Counted from the stretch's first letter, positions 25,112-35,121 are shown. The stretch is DNA of 64,000 nucleotides from Bacillota bacterium (GCA_023460955.1 JAEWOH010000050.1:40099-104098); one strand, 5' to 3'. Numbers and translations are program-made. The notes: a model not told the origin generated them from the sequence alone.

Positions 25112-26611
25112 TTATATATTAAGTGCTTCTTTAACCTTGTCTATCATTTCTATCGGCTCACATACTTCTTTGTGAAGTACGGGTTTTTTGTCAAGTTCTT
25201 GCAATGGAGCCGGTATTTTCAGACCGGATTTTTCAGAAAGTACAGATAGCAGTTCAAATTCTGTTTTACCCGCAACTACTTCTTCTCCGGCTATAGCCTT
25301 AACAACACTTTCATTAAATTTGTACGGACTGGCTGTTGATACAATAACTGCCTTTGTAACATCACTGGTTGATATGACATATTTGTCATAAACATCTACT
25401 GCAACTGCAGTATGTGTATCTAATACATAGCCTGTTTCAGAGTAAACGCTCTCGATTGTTTTAAGTGTATCTAAATCATTTGAATATCCAGCCCAGAATA
25501 CGTTTTGGATTTTCTTCCTTGTATCATGATCTACTGAATACTCTCCTTCAGTTTTTAACTTGTTCATCCAACCTGCAACTAATGCCGAATTACCTTCGGT
25601 AACAAGATACAGTAATCTTTCCAGGTTACTGGAAATAAGAATGTCCATTGAAGGTGAAAGTGTTTTTTTAAATTCTCTGTTTCTGTCATATACTCCCGTA
25701 TTAATGAAATCAGTTAATACGTTGTTGTCGTTTGAAGCACATATTAGCTTATTCACAGGAAGGCCCATCTGCATTGCATAATATGCTGCCAGTATATTTC
25801 CGAAATTACCTGTGGGAACAACAAAATTAATCTTTTCTCCCATTTCAATTTCTTTATTCTTAAGCATGTCAGCATAGGCTGAAAAATAGTACACTATCTG
25901 AGGAACAAGTCTTCCCCAGTTTATTGAATTGGCAGATGAGAATTTATAGCCGTTATCATGTAAAAGAGCTTCAACATCTTCATCGCTGAATATTCGTTTT
26001 ACGCCATTCTGAGCATCGTCAAAATTACCATTTACTGCTATTGCGTATACGTTTGAACCTTCCTGAGTAACCATCTGCATTTTCTGTACCTGGCTTACAC
26101 CTTCACTTGGGAAAAATACAATGATTTTGGTTCCCTTTACATCCTTAAACCCCTCAAGTGCAGCTTTCCCTGTATCACCCGAAGTCGCAACCAAAATAAT
26201 TATTTCTTCCTTTTCACCAGTCTTTTTTAGCGCTTTAACCAGGAAATGAGGAAGAATTTGCAGGGCCATATCTTTAAATGCACTGGTAGGTCCATGCCAT
26301 AATTCCAATACATTAACCGAGTCATAAAGTTTATATAATGGGGCTATCGCCTCAGTCTCAAATTTCTGGGCAGTGTATGCCTGATTTACACAATCCGTCA
26401 GCTCACTAAGCGTATAATCATCCAGGTAGCCTTCAAGGATTTTTATTGCTCTTTCCTGGTATGTCATATCACTCATTTTTGATATCTGATCATAATCAAA
26501 ATGTATGATTTTTTCAGGAACAAATAATCCTCCGTCAGCCGCAAGTCCCCTTTTTATTGCTTCAGCCGAACTAACATTAGAACAACTCCCTCTGGTGCTT
26601 CTATATAACAT
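25112..26611 (-). CDS. thrC: Threonine synthase
   Basis: PLP enzyme that converts phosphohomoserine to threonine. About 499 residues from ATG 26611 (GGAGG five bases upstream). The PLP lysine is in the segment HGPTSAFKDMALQ; the phosphate loop is in VPTGNFGNILAAY. The opening MLYRSTRGS and AADGGLFVPE are the N-terminal family signature. The length fits the long (yeast/E. coli-type) class. A homoserine kinase gene is not seen nearby. Confidence 0.96.
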   Translation of the reverse strand: MLYRSTRGSCSNVSSAEAIKRGLAADGGLFVPEKIIHFDYDQISKMSDMTYQERAIKILEGYLDDYTLSELTDCVNQAYTAQKFETEAIAPLYKLYDSVNVLELWHGPTSAFKDMALQILPHFLVKALKKTGEKEEIIILVATSGDTGKAALEGFKDVKGTKIIVFFPSEGVSQVQKMQMVTQEGSNVYAIAVNGNFDDAQNGVKRIFSDEDVEALLHDNGYKFSSANSINWGRLVPQIVYYFSAYADMLKNKEIEMGEKINFVVPTGNFGNILAAYYAMQMGLPVNKLICASNDNNVLTDFINTGVYDRNREFKKTLSPSMDILISSNLERLLYLVTEGNSALVAGWMNKLKTEGEYSVDHDTRKKIQNVFWAGYSNDLDTLKTIESVYSETGYVLDTHTAVAVDVYDKYVISTSDVTKAVIVSTASPYKFNESVVKAIAGEEVVAGKTEFELLSVLSEKSGLKIPAPLQELDKKPVLHKEVCEPIEMIDKVKEALNI

Positions 26612-26727
26612 TTTTACCTCCTGCAAGGTGAACCTTAGTTATTAGGGTTCATACTTCTATAGTAATTAGTAATTATCCATATTTCATCAACCCTTATAAT
26701 ATACTAAATGCACAAAAATTGCAAACA

Positions 26728-27804
26728 CTATTGCCTCCAGCTTTTACTTCTTTTATACATATTAATCAGTAATTTTTGCACCGATATTTTTCCCTGTTCA
26801 TATAAATATTGCATATTTTCAGGACTGATATCAAAATCCAGAAAAGACACACTTCCGGTGTTAATATGAGCGATATTGTCTATATTGTAGGAGTTCTTTG
26901 GCACACCTGTATCGTGTGACGAGGACAAAAGTTTTTTGAGCATATTTTCAGCCTGCTGCAACTCTTTTGGTTCCTTACCCTCCAGTTTCAGGCCAATAAT
27001 ATTTGTCTGTGTACTGTCAATCAGCCAAACAGGAAAATTATCAAGCACTCCCCCGTCTATTATATAATGCTGCTTGAGATAATTGTTTTCTCTCTTCATC
27101 AGCACACAGGGTCTGAATACAAAAGGTACTGAAGTACTCATTCGTACAGCTTTTGCTACTTCCAGCTTGTCAGGATCAATGTTATACAGCACAATATCAT
27201 CCGGAAGTACAATGACCTTTCCTGTATTTGCATCAACAGCAGTCATTCTGACCTTATAACCCCTGGGATTAACTTTATCGGGTATTCCTCCCCTGAAATC
27301 GCTGAAGGTATAAATACCTTTATTTGCAAGCAGCTTTGCAACCCACTTTTCAAGTAAATCACCGTCCAAAAAAGCATTTTCCTGACTGAATGCAATTAAA
27401 TTGCTAAGAAAATTACCTCTTTTCCCCTTAAAGTCTTCCTTGTGACGTTTTATACCTTGTAACTCCGGATAGTCCTGCATGTATAGGAGTGCTTCTATTT
27501 CGCTATCACTAATAGCAGCCCTTTCATCTAAAATTCTTCTTATTCTTCCGTAGATACTAGTATTTAGATAATCTCCACTTCTGATTTTAAGAATACTGAA
27601 ATCAAATTCTTTAAGAATTCTGATTAATTCCCTTGAAGTGTAACCGGCACCTATCAAAGCTCCTATTAATGCTCCTGCAGATACTCCTGCTATATTTCCG
27701 AATGACCTGTATCTTTTTTCAAGTTCCTCATAGGCTCCTACAAATGCAATCCCCTTTATGCCCCCGCCGCTAAGTACAAGATTTAATAAATTATTACTAC
27801 TCAT
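26728..27804 (-). CDS. Patatin-like phospholipase
   Basis: About 358 residues. LVLSGGGIKGIAFVGAYE is the glycine-rich oxyanion loop, GVSAGALIGAL holds the catalytic Ser, and IIDGGVLDNFPVWL holds the catalytic Asp. All three elements are intact, so a serine acyl hydrolase acting on lipids is expected. The start is ATG 27804 with GAGGAA seven bases upstream; a TTG at 27819 overlaps that site. No signal peptide is present, so it is cytoplasmic or peripheral. Physiological substrate unknown. Confidence 0.92.
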   Translation of the reverse strand: MSSNNLLNLVLSGGGIKGIAFVGAYEELEKRYRSFGNIAGVSAGALIGALIGAGYTSRELIRILKEFDFSILKIRSGDYLNTSIYGRIRRILDERAAISDSEIEALLYMQDYPELQGIKRHKEDFKGKRGNFLSNLIAFSQENAFLDGDLLEKWVAKLLANKGIYTFSDFRGGIPDKVNPRGYKVRMTAVDANTGKVIVLPDDIVLYNIDPDKLEVAKAVRMSTSVPFVFRPCVLMKRENNYLKQHYIIDGGVLDNFPVWLIDSTQTNIIGLKLEGKEPKELQQAENMLKKLLSSSHDTGVPKNSYNIDNIAHINTGSVSFLDFDISPENMQYLYEQGKISVQKLLINMYKRSKSWRQ

Positions 27805-27940
27805 AATGAAATTCCTCAAAACTTAAATCATTCTAAAGTATATATATTATAGTTTTAAACTAATTAGTATATTGTACAGCCCTATATACTTTTTTAATAT
27901 TTAATTAAACAAATGATATAGACAAATATTCTAAAACTCA

Positions 27941-27978
27941 GTATACTCATGGTATACTTTTGTAACTCTTATGTATAC
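27941..27978. repeat. Three GTATAC repeats with near-helical spacing
   Basis: The palindrome GTATAC occurs at 27941, 27952 and 27973, spaced 11 and 21 bases apart, that is about one and two helical turns, 85-120 bases upstream of motA. It could be a regulator site; AT-rich chance is also possible. Confidence 0.3.
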
Positions 27979-28062
27979 GTATCAAACTGTTTTATATCAT
28001 CTATTTAAATTAGAATTTCTTATGAAAACCACAATATTTTATGTAAAATCAAGAGGTGTTAG

Positions 28063-28860
28063 ATGGATTTATTTTTAGTTATAGGTGTAATCGTAGGTGC
28101 ATTGGCAATTGTAGTAGGAATGATAGTTAAAGGTGCTGATGTATTAGTCTTATTAAACCCTGCAGCCGCAATTATCATCATTATTGGTACAATGGCCGCA
28201 GTAATGAATTCATTTCCTAGAAAGGAATTTTTTAAAATCCCTAAAATAGCTGGTGTATTATTCAGGGAAAGAAAAAAAGAGGATCCGGCTGCCATTATCG
28301 AGCAAATTGCCGAATTATCTCAGACGGCAAGAAGAGACGGTCTGTTATCCCTCGAATCGGTAATACAGAATATAGACAACAAGTTTATGAAAAAAGGCTT
28401 GAGTATGGTAATCGATGGTATTGAGCAGGAGTATATCACTGAAGTACTTAATAGCGAAATTGATAGTATGGAAGAAAGACATAGGGCCGGTGCCAGTATA
28501 TTTTCCACTGCCGGAGGTGCTGCACCTACGCTTGGAGTTCTCGGTGCCGTTATTGGTCTGATAGGTGCCCTCGGAAACCTGAACGATACCGAAAAGCTTG
28601 GTCACATGATTGCCGCTGCCTTCGTTGCAACGCTTTATGGTATATTCTTCGGATATGTAATCTGTCACCCATTTGCATCCAGATTGAAGCGTAAATCCCA
28701 TGAAGAAATAAGTACACTTAGAATTATGCTCGAAGGTATATTGTCAATACAGGCAGGTGAAAACCCTAAAAGTATTATTTTGAAATTATCAGGTATGCTT
28801 GAACCGAAGGAACGTCAAAAGCTTGAACAGAAGACCGAGAATGCTGGAAAGGCGGGTTAG
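28063..28860 (+). CDS. motA: Flagellar motor stator protein MotA
   Basis: 265 residues with four membrane helices (two near the N-terminus, two at about 145-195) and a large cytoplasmic loop. GGAAPTLGVLGAVIGLIGAL and AAAFVATLYGIFFGYVICHPFA are the conserved stator helices. It forms the proton or sodium channel of the flagellar motor with MotB. AGAGGTG lies just upstream of the ATG. motB follows after two bases. No other flagellar gene is in the window. Confidence 0.96.
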   Translation: MDLFLVIGVIVGALAIVVGMIVKGADVLVLLNPAAAIIIIIGTMAAVMNSFPRKEFFKIPKIAGVLFRERKKEDPAAIIEQIAELSQTARRDGLLSLESVIQNIDNKFMKKGLSMVIDGIEQEYITEVLNSEIDSMEERHRAGASIFSTAGGAAPTLGVLGAVIGLIGALGNLNDTEKLGHMIAAAFVATLYGIFFGYVICHPFASRLKRKSHEEISTLRIMLEGILSIQAGENPKSIILKLSGMLEPKERQKLEQKTENAGKAG

Positions 28861-28862
28861 TT

Positions 28863-29606
28863 ATGTCCAAGAAAAAAGTACATCATGAAGAGCATGTGGA
28901 TGAAACCTGGCTTATACCATATGCTGATATGTTGACGTTACTTCTTGCTCTATTCATTGTAATGTTTGCCATGAGTAAGCTTGATAACGAAAAAATGAGT
29001 AAGGTCAGTGAACAATTTAATATTATATTTTCAGGGGGGTCAGGTGTCCTGGAAAAAAACGGCACAGCAATAATTCCTATGGATGACATACCTTCCTTGA
29101 AAACTCAGGAAGAAGATAAAATGACAAAAATTAAAGAGGACATTGAAACTGAAATTAAGGGATACGGCTACTCCGATAAAGTTAATGTAACTTTAAACGG
29201 TGAAGGGTTGGAAATCTCTATTCAGGACATGGTACTGTTTAAATCTGGTAAAGCAGATGTTCTTGCTGAAGTTAATCCCATGCTGCTACATATTTCTGAA
29301 ATATTAAAGAGTCTTGATAATGATATAAAAGTTGTAGGACATACCGATAATATACCGATCAGAACCCCCCAATTTCGCTCTAACTGGGATCTTAGTGCAA
29401 TGCGAGCAATAAATGTTATGAACTTCTTCATAGATAACGGCGGTCTGAAACCCGAGAGATTTTCAATACAGGGATACGGGCAGTATTCTCCCAAGTTTGA
29501 TAATTCAACTACTGAGGGAAAAGCAAAAAACAGAAGGGTTGAAATAATTCTTGTAAGAAAATATCCATTAACCGAGGATGATGACCCTAGTAAGGTATTA
29601 AATTAA
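28863..29606 (+). CDS. motB: Flagellar motor stator protein MotB
   Basis: 247 residues. An N-terminal basic stretch is followed by one membrane helix with the ion-carrying Asp (WLIPYADMLTLLLALFIVMF). Residues about 115-235 form an OmpA-like peptidoglycan-binding domain (VVGHTDNIPIR, NWDLSAMRAINVMNF, GYGQYSP, NRRVEIILV). It anchors the stator to the wall. Immediately downstream of motA. Confidence 0.95.
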   Translation: MSKKKVHHEEHVDETWLIPYADMLTLLLALFIVMFAMSKLDNEKMSKVSEQFNIIFSGGSGVLEKNGTAIIPMDDIPSLKTQEEDKMTKIKEDIETEIKGYGYSDKVNVTLNGEGLEISIQDMVLFKSGKADVLAEVNPMLLHISEILKSLDNDIKVVGHTDNIPIRTPQFRSNWDLSAMRAINVMNFFIDNGGLKPERFSIQGYGQYSPKFDNSTTEGKAKNRRVEIILVRKYPLTEDDDPSKVLN

Positions 29607-29641
29607 GACTATAATAAAGTTTCATTCAAAATAACAGTTAA

Positions 29642-29674
29642 AAAACCTGGCAACGTTTGATTTGCCAGGTTTTT
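29642..29674 (+). terminator. Terminator downstream of motAB
   Basis: AAAACCTGGCAA (29642-29653) and TTGCCAGGTTTT (29662-29673) flank an eight-base loop and end in a T-run. It also faces the minus-strand TPR gene and may act in both directions. Confidence 0.85.
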
Positions 29675-29728
29675 GTTTATTAAATGTTTAAATAAGCCTT
29701 AAGGCTTTTATTCATTCTTTTATTGCTA

Positions 29729-30880
29729 TTATGGTTGAATTGTTTTAAGTCGGCTTTTAGCAGAGGCTACGTAGCGTGAATTGGGGTATTGTGATATAAG
29801 CTTCTGATAAGCAGCAGCACCCTTTTGTTTATCACCCTGTGCTACATAGCTTTTTCCCAGGATATACAATGCCTTATCACTGAAATCCCAGTTTTCACCT
29901 AACTTAATAACTTTCTCAAGCTTTTCAATGGCTTCAGCATATTTTTTATTGTTATAGAGGGTATTACCCTGTGTTGTAAGTGAAGAGGCAGCCTTACTAT
30001 ATGCATTACTTTTAATTGAATCGTACTTTTTCTTCTGTTCAGCACTTAATTCTTCAACAGGTATTGTATCTAACTTATCAGCTGCAGAAACATAATTACC
30101 CTGACTATAGAGTGCTGACACCTGGGATAATTCAGCGGACAGCTTATACTGCTTCAGTTCAACTCTGGCTGCCTCCAACTGTTTCTGAAGTTCATTATTT
30201 TCAGCAAGCGTTTTATTTAAATCATCATTTACAACGGCATTAGTACTTGGTTCATCCTCTATATTTTCTTTCTTAGAATCCTTTACGGTCATTACAAAAA
30301 ATATAAGTGCTGCCGCCAAACACAATACGCCAAGCAAATTAAAGGCAATAGCAAAATATGGCTTCCTGATCTGTTCTCCAAGCTTTTTAAAAAGAATAAG
30401 CTCTGCCTGAACCTCTTCACCGTAAGGCTCTTTTTTAACAGAATGAGTATCCTTGTTTGTCGGCTTTTTCTTCTGAGCTTCCTTTACGTTTTGAGTTTTA
30501 GAAATGCTTCTGTTTGTTTTCAAAACCTTTTTAGGAGAGCCGGCATCACCTGAAGTGACAAAATTCAGGTAATCAGCTGCTTTTAGAACGGTATTTTCGC
30601 TTTGAACCACTTTGCCGAACAACTCTTGGGCTTTGTCCAGCTGGTTAGTATATGCATAACACAAGCCAAGCAGATTAATAGCTTCATAAAAGTCAGGATT
30701 TACTGCAACCACTCTCTTAAGTTCAATCATTGCAATATCTTCACTGCCTGTTCTGAGGTAATCTATAGCCTTGTTATAAGCTTTTACAGAATCAATAATT
30801 TTTTCGGAAACATTATTCTCTTGAGAAAATTTATCAATGTCAATAGGTGTGAAGCTTTTTATTTCTTGATTCAAATCCAT
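29729..30880 (-). CDS. TPR-repeat membrane protein
   Basis: About 383 residues. The N-terminal part (residues 30-95) holds tetratricopeptide repeats (DFYEAINLLGLCYAYTNQLDKAQELF). A Lys-rich linker follows, then one membrane span at about 178-200, a coiled coil (NELQKQLEAARVELKQYKLS) and C-terminal TPRs (NTLYNNKKYAEAIEKLEKVI, ALYILGKSYVAQGDKQKGAAAY). The C-terminal half resembles YbgF/CpoB-type repeats. TPRs on both sides of one span suggest a scaffold. Start 30880 is preferred over 30886 for spacing to GGGAG. It may be co-transcribed with folC upstream. Confidence 0.8.
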   Translation of the reverse strand: MDLNQEIKSFTPIDIDKFSQENNVSEKIIDSVKAYNKAIDYLRTGSEDIAMIELKRVVAVNPDFYEAINLLGLCYAYTNQLDKAQELFGKVVQSENTVLKAADYLNFVTSGDAGSPKKVLKTNRSISKTQNVKEAQKKKPTNKDTHSVKKEPYGEEVQAELILFKKLGEQIRKPYFAIAFNLLGVLCLAAALIFFVMTVKDSKKENIEDEPSTNAVVNDDLNKTLAENNELQKQLEAARVELKQYKLSAELSQVSALYSQGNYVSAADKLDTIPVEELSAEQKKKYDSIKSNAYSKAASSLTTQGNTLYNNKKYAEAIEKLEKVIKLGENWDFSDKALYILGKSYVAQGDKQKGAAAYQKLISQYPNSRYVASAKSRLKTIQP

Positions 30881-30911
30881 GAACATCGGCTCCCTTCAAA
30901 GGTATTTAATA

Positions 30912-32189
30912 CTAACTCATATATAGTTTTCTTATTTGCCCAATCATGTAAAGCGATCCAAAAGCGCATAGCATGCCTTTGGGTCCGAGGTTATCAAGGG
31001 CCACTCTTAAGCCATTTTCCAAAGTCCTTCCATCCTTTACGTTTTCAGAAAACTTACTAAGTATTTCCGCCAGTTCATCTGAAGGGATAGCTCTCGGATT
31101 GTCAGGTGTGACAGTTATTATGAGCTTTGCCTTTCCGTTCATAATTTCCATTATGTGCCCATAATCCTTGTCCTTGAGAAAGCCGACTATAAATACCTTT
31201 TCTCTCTCGCTGAAATATCTGTCCAGTGCGGTATTTAATGCCTGTCCGCCCTCAAGATTGTGCGCCCCGTCAATAAGTATCATGGGATCGGAATTAATTA
31301 TTTCCAGTCTGCCAGGCCACGTAGTATTTTTTAAACCGTTTCTTATATTAGTATCTTCAATTTTATAGCCTTTATTTATTAAAAGTTCACAGGTATTTAT
31401 CGCAACAGCAGCATTACGAAGCTGATGATCTCCCAGAAGTCTGATCTGAAGGTTGTTATATTCCTTATAGTCAAACAATTGTCCTTCAATTCCAAATTCT
31501 CTCAGGTTAAGGCTTTCAAAACTTACTGTATGCAAGTTTGCATTCATCTCCGTGCAAACCTCTTCTAACACCTTTTGTACCTCAGGCTCCTGTTCATAAA
31601 TAATTACCGGACAATTTTGCTTTATTATTCCTGCCTTCTGATAAGCTATTTCAGACAGAGTCTCTCCCAAGCGATCAGTGTGGTCAAGACTTATGGTTGT
31701 TATGACTGCAACTTCTGGCGTATCTATAACATTAGTCGAGTCATATCTGCCTCCCAAACCAACTTCCAGAACAACGATATCGCATTTTTCCCTGTAATAA
31801 TACTCAAATGCAACCGCTGTAATTATTTCAAATTCTGTGGGATGGGGTAAACCCATCTTTAGCATGATGTCTATTTTAGATTTAACAAAGGTTACTATTT
31901 CTGCTAAGGACTCAGAGGTTATTTCCTCATTATCTACTTTTATTCTTTCTGTAAACCTTTGTATATAAGGTGATGTATATATTCCTGTTTTATATCCGGA
32001 ATTAATAAGTATGTGACTTATAAAAGCAGAAGTTGAACCCTTTCCGTTGGTTCCTGCTACATGAACAAATTTCAACTTTTTCTGAGGATTTCCCATCAAA
32101 CCCATCAGAGTGGTAATACTCTCCAAACCCAGCTTGCTTCCGAATTTAAGGGTACCATGTATGTATTGCATAGATTCATCGTAATTCAT
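30912..32189 (-). CDS. folC: Folylpolyglutamate synthase / dihydrofolate synthase
   Basis: Adds glutamate residues to folates. About 425 residues from ATG 32189; GGAGG lies about 11 bases upstream and the N-terminal extension to 32282 is not conserved-looking. The P-loop is HVAGTNGKGSTSAFIS, with GIYTSPYIQRFTERI, GLGGRYDSTNVID, TTISLDHTDRLG and ILIDGAHN as further Mur-ligase family motifs. Length normal. Confidence 0.96.
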   Translation of the reverse strand: MNYDESMQYIHGTLKFGSKLGLESITTLMGLMGNPQKKLKFVHVAGTNGKGSTSAFISHILINSGYKTGIYTSPYIQRFTERIKVDNEEITSESLAEIVTFVKSKIDIMLKMGLPHPTEFEIITAVAFEYYYREKCDIVVLEVGLGGRYDSTNVIDTPEVAVITTISLDHTDRLGETLSEIAYQKAGIIKQNCPVIIYEQEPEVQKVLEEVCTEMNANLHTVSFESLNLREFGIEGQLFDYKEYNNLQIRLLGDHQLRNAAVAINTCELLINKGYKIEDTNIRNGLKNTTWPGRLEIINSDPMILIDGAHNLEGGQALNTALDRYFSEREKVFIVGFLKDKDYGHIMEIMNGKAKLIITVTPDNPRAIPSDELAEILSKFSENVKDGRTLENGLRVALDNLGPKGMLCAFGSLYMIGQIRKLYMS

Positions 32190-32350
32190 GGTATTTAATT
32201 CCTCCAATTGGTAAATAGAGCCTAAAACAACTGACTCTATGAAGTACAAATAAACAATATCAGTTTTTGCCAATACAGTCAATTACAAAAATGTAAACTG
32301 CATTACTGTATGAAACTTGATATTACTGATACAAAAACGTTATGATCAAA

Positions 32351-32941
32351 TTATATCTGACTTAAGAGTAGGCCAATATCCTCCTTGGTATAGTGTAATG
32401 TAGTAATTCCCATACTTCTGAGTAATACATTGTCAAATATAACCATCTTAGACAACTTAAGTTTTTCATCCTCTGACAGGTCTACAAATGCTGAAAGGTT
32501 ACTTTCGGTGTTTTCAAAAGGGATATAATATTTTAACCCGATTTGGGGAATAACCTTTTTAAAGTCCTTATCACACCATATTTCATTAGGTATATAAGCG
32601 AATATTTCAAAACCTTCAATTTGTCTGCCTTCCAAAGAAATTGAGAGGATTCTTTTTTTCTCGTTTTCCTTGGTTTTTTTGGTAATAAATTGTATCCCAA
32701 ATTCCTGAAGCTTTTCTATATATTGATTGGAAAACTTTATTTTATTAAGGGTATCCATGTTAATCAAAGAACTGTTAAGTTCTAAATAGCTATAATTCTT
32801 ACATTTGAGAGCTGATATAATACTATAACTTACCTCGGAATTTTCCAGCCTTTTCCCTGAATAAGTAATAGAAAAGCCTGATATACCTATACTATTTTTC
32901 CTTGTGGTTTCGCTAAGTTTTACCTTTATTTGTTTGTCCAT
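32351..32941 (-). CDS. Hypothetical protein, 196 residues
   Basis: A soluble protein without signal peptide or membrane span. The start fits in-frame with mixed charge (MDKQIKVKLSETTRK). No motif is recognised. Segments such as GRQIEGFEIFAYIPNEIWCDKDFKK and GLKYYIPFENTESNLSAFVDLSE suggest a mixed alpha/beta fold. It lies between pgi and folC on the same strand, but the 160-base gap to folC and the 150-base gap to pgi make it probably a separate unit. Function unknown. Confidence 0.65.
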   Translation of the reverse strand: MDKQIKVKLSETTRKNSIGISGFSITYSGKRLENSEVSYSIISALKCKNYSYLELNSSLINMDTLNKIKFSNQYIEKLQEFGIQFITKKTKENEKKRILSISLEGRQIEGFEIFAYIPNEIWCDKDFKKVIPQIGLKYYIPFENTESNLSAFVDLSEDEKLKLSKMVIFDNVLLRSMGITTLHYTKEDIGLLLSQI

Positions 32942-33021
32942 CAGAATGCCCCTTTATCAGTTTTTATAATATACATTTAGTTACATTATATACCCTCTGA
33001 CTTAACCTGTTAACAAATAAC

Positions 33022-33063
33022 AAAAAAGCTGCCCAAAAGAGAAAGTTTCCATGAGCAGCTTTT
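33022..33063 (-). terminator. Terminator downstream of pgi
   Basis: AAAAGCTGC (33024-33032) and GCAGCTTTT (33055-33063) form a 9-bp stem; on the minus strand it is followed by six U residues. Confidence 0.75.
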
Positions 33064-33090
33064 AATTTTATGACTTTAACGCTTAAATTA

Positions 33091-34443
33091 CTATTTCCCA
33101 AGCCTTGCTTCCAATTGCTTTTTTTGTTCTTCATAACCGGGTTTTCCCAAGAGTGCAAACATATTCTTTTTATAAGCTTCAACCCCAGGTTGGTCAAATG
33201 GATTAACTGCAAGAAGATATCCGCTTATGCCGCAGGCCTTTTCAAAGAAATATACCAGGCTTCCGAAATAATATTCATTAAGTTCAGGTACATTTATAAT
33301 AAAGTTTGGTACTCCTCCGTCAGTATGAGCCAGTAGGGTACCCTCAAAGGCCTTGTTATTAACAAACTCCATGTCTTTTCCGGCAAGGAAATTGAGACCG
33401 TCTATATTATCCTTATCCTCTTTTATAGTAATACTCTTTTTTGCCTTTCCTACATGAATTACTGTTTCAAAAATATTTCTCAAACCATCCTGTATATATT
33501 GACCCATGGAATGCAAATCAGTAGTAAAATCTACACCTGCCGGAAAAATGCCCTTCTGATCCTTACCTTCACTTTCTCCATAAAGCTGTTTCCACCATTC
33601 TGTAAAGAAGTGTAGTGAAGGTTCGTAGTTAACCATTATTTCAATGGTCTTGTTTTTATTATATAAAGCATTTCTAGCTGCAGCATACCTGTAACAATCA
33701 TTACTCTTGAAGTCGAAATTACTGTAAAGCTTACAAGCGTCAGCAGCACCCTGCATTATTTTGTCTATATCGGCTCCGCTAACAGCAATTGGTAAAAGTC
33801 CGACAGCTGTCAATACCGAAAATCTTCCGCCTACGTCATCAGGAATAACAAAGGATTCATAGCCTTCTTCATCAGCAAGAGTTTTCAGAGCCCCTCTAGA
33901 CTTGTCAGTAGTAGCATAAATTCTTTTCTGTGCTTCTTCTTTACCATATTTGTTTTCCACATACTCCTTGAATATTCTAAAAGCTACCGCAGGTTCAGTT
34001 GTCGTACCTGATTTTGATATAACGTTGACCGAAACATCCTTGCCTTCGATTAATTCCAACAAATCTGTAACATAAGTAGAACTTATATTGTTGCCTACAA
34101 AATAGATTTCCGGAGTTTTACGCTTGCTTTTTGGAAGCATATTGTAAAAAGAGTGTGAAAGCATTTCGATTGCCGCTCTTGCCCCAAGATATGAGCCACC
34201 GATACCTATTACTATAAGGACATCGGAGTCTGACTTTATCTTTTCGGCGGATTTCTTTATTCTCAAAAATTCGTCTTTGTCATAATTGACCGGTAAATCC
34301 AACCAGCCTACAAAATCGCTTCCCTGACCACTCTTACTATGAAGCATTTCATGTGCTAGTTTTACATGACCTTCAAAATAATTAATTTCGTATTCGCTCA
34401 GAAAGCTTTCAGCCTTTGAGCTGTCAAAAGTAATTCTTTCCAT
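33091..34443 (-). CDS. pgi: Glucose-6-phosphate isomerase
   Basis: Interconverts glucose 6-phosphate and fructose 6-phosphate. 450 residues, the short bacterial form. VIGIGGSYLGARAAIEML and NVISKSGTTTEPAVAFRIF are the sugar-isomerase signatures. The catalytic region YGESEGKDQKGIFPA and HVGKAKKSITI follow, and NPFDQPGVEAYKKNMF contains the conserved lysine near the end. Monocistronic with its own terminator. Confidence 0.97.
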   Translation of the reverse strand: MERITFDSSKAESFLSEYEINYFEGHVKLAHEMLHSKSGQGSDFVGWLDLPVNYDKDEFLRIKKSAEKIKSDSDVLIVIGIGGSYLGARAAIEMLSHSFYNMLPKSKRKTPEIYFVGNNISSTYVTDLLELIEGKDVSVNVISKSGTTTEPAVAFRIFKEYVENKYGKEEAQKRIYATTDKSRGALKTLADEEGYESFVIPDDVGGRFSVLTAVGLLPIAVSGADIDKIMQGAADACKLYSNFDFKSNDCYRYAAARNALYNKNKTIEIMVNYEPSLHFFTEWWKQLYGESEGKDQKGIFPAGVDFTTDLHSMGQYIQDGLRNIFETVIHVGKAKKSITIKEDKDNIDGLNFLAGKDMEFVNNKAFEGTLLAHTDGGVPNFIINVPELNEYYFGSLVYFFEKACGISGYLLAVNPFDQPGVEAYKKNMFALLGKPGYEEQKKQLEARLGK

Positions 34444-34769
34444 TTAAATTGCCCTCCCGTATTGCATTTCCATTATTTTATTCAATTAGGTTTTTCTGCC
34501 TTGGAAAACTTAATCCTTACTAGTATACCAAATGAGTTTTCTAAATAAAAGTTTTATTAAGATTTTAATTTAATTTTAAATTTACATTTTTATACCTTAT
34601 ATTACATTTTTTTGAGTAGTTATTAATTATCCTCTCCAAATTACGAAAAATTTACTAGGTTTCAAATAAGCAATTTGATACAAAATAGATACAGGAATCT
34701 ATAAAAACTAAGATTATTGATGGCCTCTAAAACATCATAATTATTATTAACTAGAAAAGGAGAAATATT
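34444..34769. other. AT-rich divergent intergenic region
   Basis: No gene, strong hairpin or repeat. It separates pgi (minus) from the SASP gene (plus) and must hold both promoters. TTTGATA and CTATAAAA at about 34675-34708 are weakly like a forespore sigma-G promoter, but the match is poor. Confidence 0.35.
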
Positions 34770-34997
34770 ATGTCAAGACCAAAAACACCGCTCGTTGGAG
34801 ATAGCAGAGAAGCATTGACAAGGTTTAAAATGGAATGTGCTGCAGAAATAGGCAGAACACAATTTACAAAAGAAAACAACGACCATTATAAAGGTGATTT
34901 GACTGCAAAGCAGAATGGTTCCGAAGGTGGCCCAATCGGTGGTCAAATGACAAAGAAAATGGTTGAATTCTATGAAAACAGCCTTAAGAACAAATAA
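34770..34997 (+). CDS. Alpha/beta-type small acid-soluble spore protein
   Basis: 75 residues. SREALTRFKMECAAEIG and GGPIGGQMTKKMVEFYE are the two conserved SASP blocks; the first holds the germination-protease-type Glu-Ile/Ala site. These proteins coat and protect DNA in dormant spores and are degraded at germination. AAAAGGAG lies about ten bases before the ATG. Its presence shows the organism forms endospores. It has its own terminator. Confidence 0.93.
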   Translation: MSRPKTPLVGDSREALTRFKMECAAEIGRTQFTKENNDHYKGDLTAKQNGSEGGPIGGQMTKKMVEFYENSLKNK

Positions 34998-35021
34998 CCA
35001 GTAAAATCTCCATGCCAGACA

Positions 35022-35059
35022 AAAAAATATCAGCGAGCATCGGCTCACTGATATTTTTT
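35022..35059 (+). terminator. Terminator of the SASP gene
   Basis: AAATATCAG-CGAGC (35025-35038) pairs with GCTC-ACTGATATTT (35043-35056) around ATCG, followed by a run of T. With A-rich sequence on the left it could also serve the minus strand. Confidence 0.82.
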
Positions 35060-35121
35060 TATAATAAAGGTCATGCCTAATTTTGTTTTGAAGAGTATTC
35101 AAAGTGCCAAAGTTGATTTAG

